Source of the DNA: JANRKT01 sp033763355
GTDB taxonomy: Bacteria; Bacteroidota; Bacteroidia; Chitinophagales; Chitinophagaceae
NCBI GenBank assembly: GCA_033763355.1
Contig: JANRKT010000144.1
Location: 1-9,508, forward strand
Length of the DNA: 9,508 nt
Direction of reading: 5' to 3'
Shown: piece after piece, positions 6,685 to 9,508 of the stretch
How the letters are laid out: every line of letters begins with the position of its first letter
Numbering within the stretch: the first letter of the stretch is position 1
The notes under the pieces: model-generated
What the model was told of the DNA's origin: nothing
Database searches by the model: none
The model's input: the letters and a program-made list of their open reading frames with translations, nothing else
Position numbers and translations under genes: made by a program

Positions 6685-6706
6685 TGTCTGGCCATATGGT
6701 CAGACA
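6685..6706. promoter_or_regulatory. 22-bp operator-like palindrome
   Basis: The half-site TGTCTGgCCAT (6685-6695) is followed directly by its reverse complement ATGGtCAGACA (6696-6706). Ten of eleven base pairs are symmetric and the single exception (6691/6700) is a G/T pair. The even-length, gapless dyad is typical of sites for dimeric repressors such as TetR or GntR types. It lies about 270-280 bases from both flanking starts, far for a simple operator of either gene. Confidence 0.5.
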
Positions 6707-6838
6707 ATAACGGGGATCAGAATATATGGCTGAATGGCTGTGCAGGAAAATAGCAGGTATGCAGGTTACCCATATACCGGCTGGGAATTCATTATCCTTT
6801 TGGTAAATGCAGTGACATAGTGACAGTACATTTCTTAA

Positions 6839-6868
6839 TTTGTTTAAAAAACCTGCAGTTATATTTTG
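6839..6868 (+). promoter_or_regulatory. Possible promoter of the OsmC gene
   Basis: TTTG (6839-6842) is followed after 17 bases by TATATTTTG (6860-6868), close to the Bacteroidota pattern TTTG, 17-23 bases, TAnnTTTG but with one extra T. The predicted leader of roughly 110 bases is long. Tentative. Confidence 0.3.
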
Positions 6869-6987
6869 GTTGTTTTATTTTTCCGGCCAAACCTTTTATA
6901 TCTTAAGTTGCGGCAAATCCCTTTATCATTATTATAGCAAAGGCATTATCGTGACATTAATCTTTTTGCCGGAAGGTTATTAAATTT

Positions 6988-7509
6988 ATGCTCATGAATT
7001 CAGAAGAACTTAAAAACCTGCAAGCGCCTCTTAAAGAAAAATACCGGGCACAGCCGGAATCTGCAATTATAACATTAAAAGCCCATGGTAAAATCGGGGA
7101 AGGCATTTCATGCAAGGTAGAAACCGGGAAAGCAATTATAGAAGCTGGCCTTCATCCTGCTACCGGCGGAACAGGTTTGCTTGCCTGTTCCGGTGATTTG
7201 CTTCTTGAAGCATTGGTGGCATGTGCAGGCGTTACTTTACAGGCAGTGGCAACTGCTACCGGAGTTGAAATAAAAGACGGAACCATTAAAGCTGAAGGCG
7301 ATCTGGATTTCAAAGGCACTTTAGGTGTTTCAAAAGAAGTACCCGTCGGGTTTAAAACAATCCGACTGGTATTTGAACTGGATACAAACGCTACAGCTGA
7401 ACAAATGCAAAGCCTTTCAAAACTTACAGAACGGTATTGTGTGGTTTATCAAACCATAGTCAAAGGTGTTGGGATTGAAACTGAATTTCGTTCGTTAATA
7501 CAGTCTTAA
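6988..7509 (+). CDS. OsmC/Ohr family peroxidase-like protein
   Basis: The product has 173 residues, with no signal peptide (cytoplasmic). OsmC-family proteins are dimeric thiol peroxidases that reduce organic or inorganic hydroperoxides using two cysteines. Here C79 sits in the typical start of the central helix, SGDLLLEALVACAGVTLQAV (68-87), and the second cysteine, C151, in LTERYCVVYQTI, at the expected positions. A basic residue normally contributed by the N-terminal region cannot be assigned by eye. The first 25 residues (MLMNSEELKNLQAPLKEKYR) are a helical extension. ATG 6994 (residue 3) is an equally good start; a weak GGAAGG lies 11 bases before ATG 6988. It stands alone between the divergent Hsp20 gene and a bidirectional terminator, with oxidative-stress induction a family-based inference. 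It is a generic OsmC member; I cannot separate OsmC from YhfA-like or Ohr classes. Confidence 0.9.
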   Translation: MLMNSEELKNLQAPLKEKYRAQPESAIITLKAHGKIGEGISCKVETGKAIIEAGLHPATGGTGLLACSGDLLLEALVACAGVTLQAVATATGVEIKDGTIKAEGDLDFKGTLGVSKEVPVGFKTIRLVFELDTNATAEQMQSLSKLTERYCVVYQTIVKGVGIETEFRSLIQS

Positions 7510-7547
7510 TCTGACAGCAGGTATTTTGCAATAGCAAACTTAAATAA

Positions 7548-7573
7548 TAAAACCCGCATTGCTGCGGGTTTTA
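7548..7573. terminator. Bidirectional terminator between convergent genes
   Basis: TAAAACCCGCA (7548-7558) and TGCGGGTTTTA (7563-7573) form a perfect 11-bp stem with a TTGC loop. The A-tract and T-tract flanking the GC core make it work in both directions: 38 bases after the OsmC stop on the plus strand and 29 bases after the DUF4242 stop on the minus strand. Confidence 0.9.
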
Positions 7574-7602
7574 AAGCAACATAACTGCTGATGACCAGGT
7601 AA

Positions 7603-7998
7603 TCAATTGGTGGCAGTAGCCGGACTAATTGTTGAGGAAATTTCCACAATGCTGTTTGCAGGGAAACCACCCTTTTTAGCATGTTCTTTGATCAGTTCTG
7701 CGTTTTCAGCCTTGTAAATACAGTATATTTTGTTTCCCGTAACATAACTGTGAATCCATTGTATCTTCGGCCCTATTTCCTTGAGTACGGTACAGGAAGT
7801 TTGCGAAATTGACTTTAAATCAGCGGGGGTAAGGTTACCGGCGCCCGGTATTTCCCTTTCAATCAGGTAGGTTTTCAATACAGTTACATTTTGGGTTTTT
7901 GAATTTTCAGTTACTGTTGCTTTTTGCGCCATCACGGTAAAACCGGCGAATAACATAACGGCGATAAGTGCTGTGCAGCGGCTGGCTAAAGATTTCAT
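7603..7998 (-). CDS. Exported DUF4242 (SCO4226-like) domain protein
   Basis: The product has 131 residues. MKSLASRCTALIAVMLFAGFTVMA|QK is a Sec signal with cleavage after A24, and there is no lipobox, so the protein is periplasmic. Residues about 42-120 are one DUF4242 domain, a small ferredoxin-like fold: KTYLIEREIPGAGNLTPADL, SQTSCTVLKEIGPKIQWIHS, YCIYKAENAELIKEHA, KKGGFPANSIVEI. Known relatives include the nickel-binding Streptomyces protein SCO4226. H83, C93 and H106 are candidate ligands; C93 and H106 align with C50 and H64 of the DUF4242 domain in the adjacent regulator, while the regulator's His/Cys-rich GHGCKC segment is replaced by GPKIQW. Metal binding is therefore not assured. The gene lies 142 bases downstream of the regulator on the same strand, with a duplicated 21-bp sequence in the gap, so control by that regulator is likely. 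Function is unknown. Confidence 0.88.
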   Translation of the reverse strand: MKSLASRCTALIAVMLFAGFTVMAQKATVTENSKTQNVTVLKTYLIEREIPGAGNLTPADLKSISQTSCTVLKEIGPKIQWIHSYVTGNKIYCIYKAENAELIKEHAKKGGFPANSIVEISSTISPATATN

Positions 7999-8063
7999 AA
8001 CATTTTTTTTAAAAGTTATAAGATTACTGAAGATAGTATTGACATGCAGCGAAAGGCTGTAAC

Positions 8064-8117
8064 AAATCGTTCAATAAATGGTAATTGAAATAAGATAAAT
8101 CGTTCAATAAATGGTAA
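8064..8117. repeat. Exact 21-bp direct repeat, candidate AraC-type operator
   Basis: The same 21 bases, beginning AAATCGTTCAA and ending TAAATGGTAA on the plus strand, occur at 8064-8084 and at 8097-8117. The copies are identical and start 33 bp apart, about three helical turns, so both face the same side of the DNA. They lie 66-119 bases upstream of the exported DUF4242 gene start and just after the regulator's stop codon. AraC-family activators commonly bind tandem direct repeats of this size upstream of the promoter. No third copy is seen in the window, including upstream of the regulator itself. Confidence 0.7.
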
Positions 8118-8140
8118 AATTGAACCGGCAGAAGAGTAAA

Positions 8141-9241
8141 TCAATGGAGCAGGTCAAGATAAGCCATTGGCAGCAGGCCATATTTCTTTTTAAAACATTT
8201 GGTGAAATAAGACGGGCTGGTAAACCCTGAATCAAATGTTATCTGAGAAATGTTATACCGTTGTTTTTTCATCAGGTCCTTCGCTTTTTCAAGCCTGAAT
8301 TCTTTTAAAAGCAAATTGGGCGACAACCCGGTAAGGTCAATGGTTTTCCGGTACAACTGTGATTTGCTCATGGCCATGGCCTTGCAATAATCCGTTACAT
8401 TAAAATCAGGGTTGTGCCAGTTTTCTTCCAGCTTGCTGAACAATAATTCAAGCACCGCTTCATCAGCGGGCGTCCATATTAAAAAATTATTTTCTGTTTT
8501 TTGAAAATGATCTTTTGATATCAATTCTTTAACAGCCGAAGCTATGGCTATCTGGCAGCTTTCGGCAATTGCACACATGTAGCCCGCTGACTGAATGGTA
8601 TCACCAAACAGCCTGCTGCTTTTTTCAACCGGTTCACCTGCATTGATGCCTATTTTAAAGCCTGTTGCCACAGCATCAGCGTTGTTTATATCCTTCCGGA
8701 TATCCAATGCGCATGAAACTGCCTTCCCTGCTGAAACAAATGAAGCAATGAACCCACTGCCGGTATGCTCAACTTCCCTGCCACCGTGGTGTAAAAAATG
8801 CTCCCGTATAACAGTAATATACCGGGTCAGCAGTTCATTTGCTTTTTCAGTACCCAATTTATACTGCAGCAAAACCGGGTCGGTGGTCTTTGTTACCAAA
8901 AGAATACGAAAAGAAGGGTCGCTGAAAACTTTTAATCCGTCATCAGTTATTTCCGCCTCTTCAGGGTCATATATCCTGCCCAAAAAAGATTCTACAAGTG
9001 AACTGTTTACTTCTATTATCTTATTGGGAAGCATCCCGTGTGAATGCCTGTGCAACTCTTCTACATCCTGCTTACTGGGAGCCTCTATAAGACAAAATAC
9101 ACTTTCCCGTTTTTCATCAATCCAATAGGTCATGCATTTACAGCCATGTCCTTCCTGGGCAATCATATCCAATTGGTGTGCCTTGGCAACATCCCTGGCA
9201 GTTACACCCGGGGCAATATGTACATCCATGTAAATTGGCAT
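8141..9241 (-). CDS. DUF4242 - inactive cyclase-like - AraC-type transcriptional regulator
   Basis: The product has 366 residues, cytoplasmic. Residues 1-85 form a DUF4242 domain (MPIYMDVHIAPGV, AHQLDMIAQEGHGCKCMTYW, FCLIEAP, EELHRHSHGMLPNKIIEV) rich in possible metal ligands H22, H32, C34, C36, H64, H66 and H68. Residues about 109-245 resemble a class III nucleotidyl cyclase domain (RILLVTKTTDPVLLQYKLG, GREVEHTGSGFIASF, GFKIGINAGEPV, LFGDTIQSAGYM). The two metal-binding aspartates of active cyclases are missing (VTK instead of the first Asp region; TGSG instead of TGDG), and the Asn/Arg pair of GDTVNxAAR is Gln/Tyr here, so it is probably a sensor, not an enzyme. Residues about 266-365 form an AraC-type double helix-turn-helix (FNVTDYCKAMAMSKSQLYRK, LLLKEFRLEKAKDLM, ISQITFDSGFTSPSYFTKCF, KKKYGLLPMAYL). 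I recall similar fusions from other Bacteroidota. It probably senses a ligand or metal and activates the exported DUF4242 gene downstream. Confidence 0.9.
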   Translation of the reverse strand: MPIYMDVHIAPGVTARDVAKAHQLDMIAQEGHGCKCMTYWIDEKRESVFCLIEAPSKQDVEELHRHSHGMLPNKIIEVNSSLVESFLGRIYDPEEAEITDDGLKVFSDPSFRILLVTKTTDPVLLQYKLGTEKANELLTRYITVIREHFLHHGGREVEHTGSGFIASFVSAGKAVSCALDIRKDINNADAVATGFKIGINAGEPVEKSSRLFGDTIQSAGYMCAIAESCQIAIASAVKELISKDHFQKTENNFLIWTPADEAVLELLFSKLEENWHNPDFNVTDYCKAMAMSKSQLYRKTIDLTGLSPNLLLKEFRLEKAKDLMKKQRYNISQITFDSGFTSPSYFTKCFKKKYGLLPMAYLDLLH

Positions 9242-9508
9242 GTATTCTCTTCACCATTGGAATATATGAAGATAATATTTTTTCGAACCCCGGCCTGTCG
9301 TTTGTTCATAAGTCCTGTCCGTCATTTACCACTGATCCAAAATAGCAGGGCATGAATATTGTTTGCTCAGACCTTTGTAAAGCCATGCCCTGATGCTAAT
9401 TTTATGTCATTACCTGGTTTTACAGGTGCATTTACAGGTTAGTGGTATCCCGATGTATAAATTTCTATTGGCTACTTTTACTGTTTATTCAATAAAATTA
9501 AGTTCATG
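9242..9508. other. 267-base gene-free right end upstream of the regulator
   Basis: No gene is recognised on either strand; the region carries the regulator's promoter. A minus-strand TATATTCC with TTCG 17 bases upstream (about 9259-9287) only partly fits the Bacteroidota pattern. A 9-base sequence TTTACAGGT occurs twice at 9419-9427 and 9431-9439. The main structure is the long hairpin at 9339-9403. Confidence 0.45.
9339..9403. repeat. Long inverted repeat (hairpin) upstream of the regulator gene
   Basis: CAGGGCATG (9346-9354) and CATGCCCTG (9384-9392) are exact inverted copies. Pairing continues outward after small bulges: AAAATAGC (9339-9346) against GCTAATTTT (9395-9403). The 29-base loop contains the short dyad CTTTGTAAAG. 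On either strand the outer arm gives a T-rich end, so it could be the terminator of a gene beyond the right edge, or a dispersed palindromic repeat. It lies about 100 bases upstream of the regulator start. Confidence 0.5.

Larger units (their letters stand above)
6415..6987. other. 573-base divergent intergenic region between Hsp20 and OsmC genes
   Basis: No credible gene is seen. A 63-codon minus-strand frame (6516-6707) begins inside the palindrome and has no recognisable features. The stretch must hold two divergent promoters. It contains a near-perfect 22-bp palindrome (6685-6706), an A/T-rich inverted repeat (6492-6508) and a promoter-like pair (6839-6868). Its length is large for two stress genes and leaves room for a small RNA, but nothing in the sequence shows one. 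Confidence 0.5.

Noticed and set aside
6516..6707. 63-codon minus-strand frame between Hsp20 and OsmC genes
   Set aside because: It starts inside the palindrome, matches no family I recognise, has a random-looking composition and no ribosome binding site.
8595..9128. 177-codon plus-strand frame antisense to the regulator
   Set aside because: It is a shadow of the regulator gene, whose three domains are recognisable on the other strand; the antisense product is serine-rich and unrelated to any known protein.

Overview
The window looks like a chromosomal segment from a member of the Bacteroidota, most likely a Chitinophagaceae-type soil or freshwater bacterium. The evidence is a large secreted protein with LamG domains ending in a type IX secretion (T9SS) sorting domain, a DUF1080 sugar hydrolase next to Gfo/Idh/MocA oxidoreductases, a DUF4242 plus AraC regulator fusion, and mostly weak Shine-Dalgarno sites. 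There are no rRNA or tRNA genes, no transposase and no CRISPR array. The window holds eight intact or edge-truncated protein genes and one decayed gene.

Region 1 (1-3168) concerns carbohydrates. On the minus strand lie an exported Gfo/Idh/MocA oxidoreductase (780-1907) and, downstream, an exported DUF1080 (3-keto-disaccharide hydrolase family) protein cut by the left edge (1-656). A second, cytoplasmic Gfo/Idh/MocA oxidoreductase (2182-3168) is transcribed divergently. The 274-base divergent gap contains an exact inverted repeat, a Bacteroidota-type -7 box and a degenerate palindrome. Together the genes fit oxidation of a glycoside to a 3-keto sugar followed by cleavage; the substrate cannot be read from the sequence.

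Region 2 (3169-5584) is a gene-poor 421-base stretch followed by a 626-residue secreted protein with two LamG domains and a T9SS tail (3590-5470), closed by a clear terminator hairpin.

Region 3 (5585-7573) concerns stress. It has a decayed DUF1801 gene (5585-5848, minus), an Hsp20 chaperone (5947-6414, minus) with an unusually strong Shine-Dalgarno site and its own terminator, a 573-base divergent gap with a 22-bp operator-like palindrome, and an OsmC-type peroxidase (6988-7509, plus) ending at a strong bidirectional terminator.

Region 4 (7574-9508) looks like a regulator and target pair on the minus strand. The regulator (8141-9241) fuses a DUF4242 ferredoxin-fold domain, a nucleotidyl-cyclase-like domain that has lost its catalytic residues, and an AraC-type DNA-binding domain. 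Downstream is a small exported protein (7603-7998) that is itself a DUF4242 domain. Between them sits a 21-bp sequence present twice, exactly, 33 bp apart: a good candidate operator. This module is the most interesting part of the window. The last 267 bases hold a long hairpin and no recognised gene.
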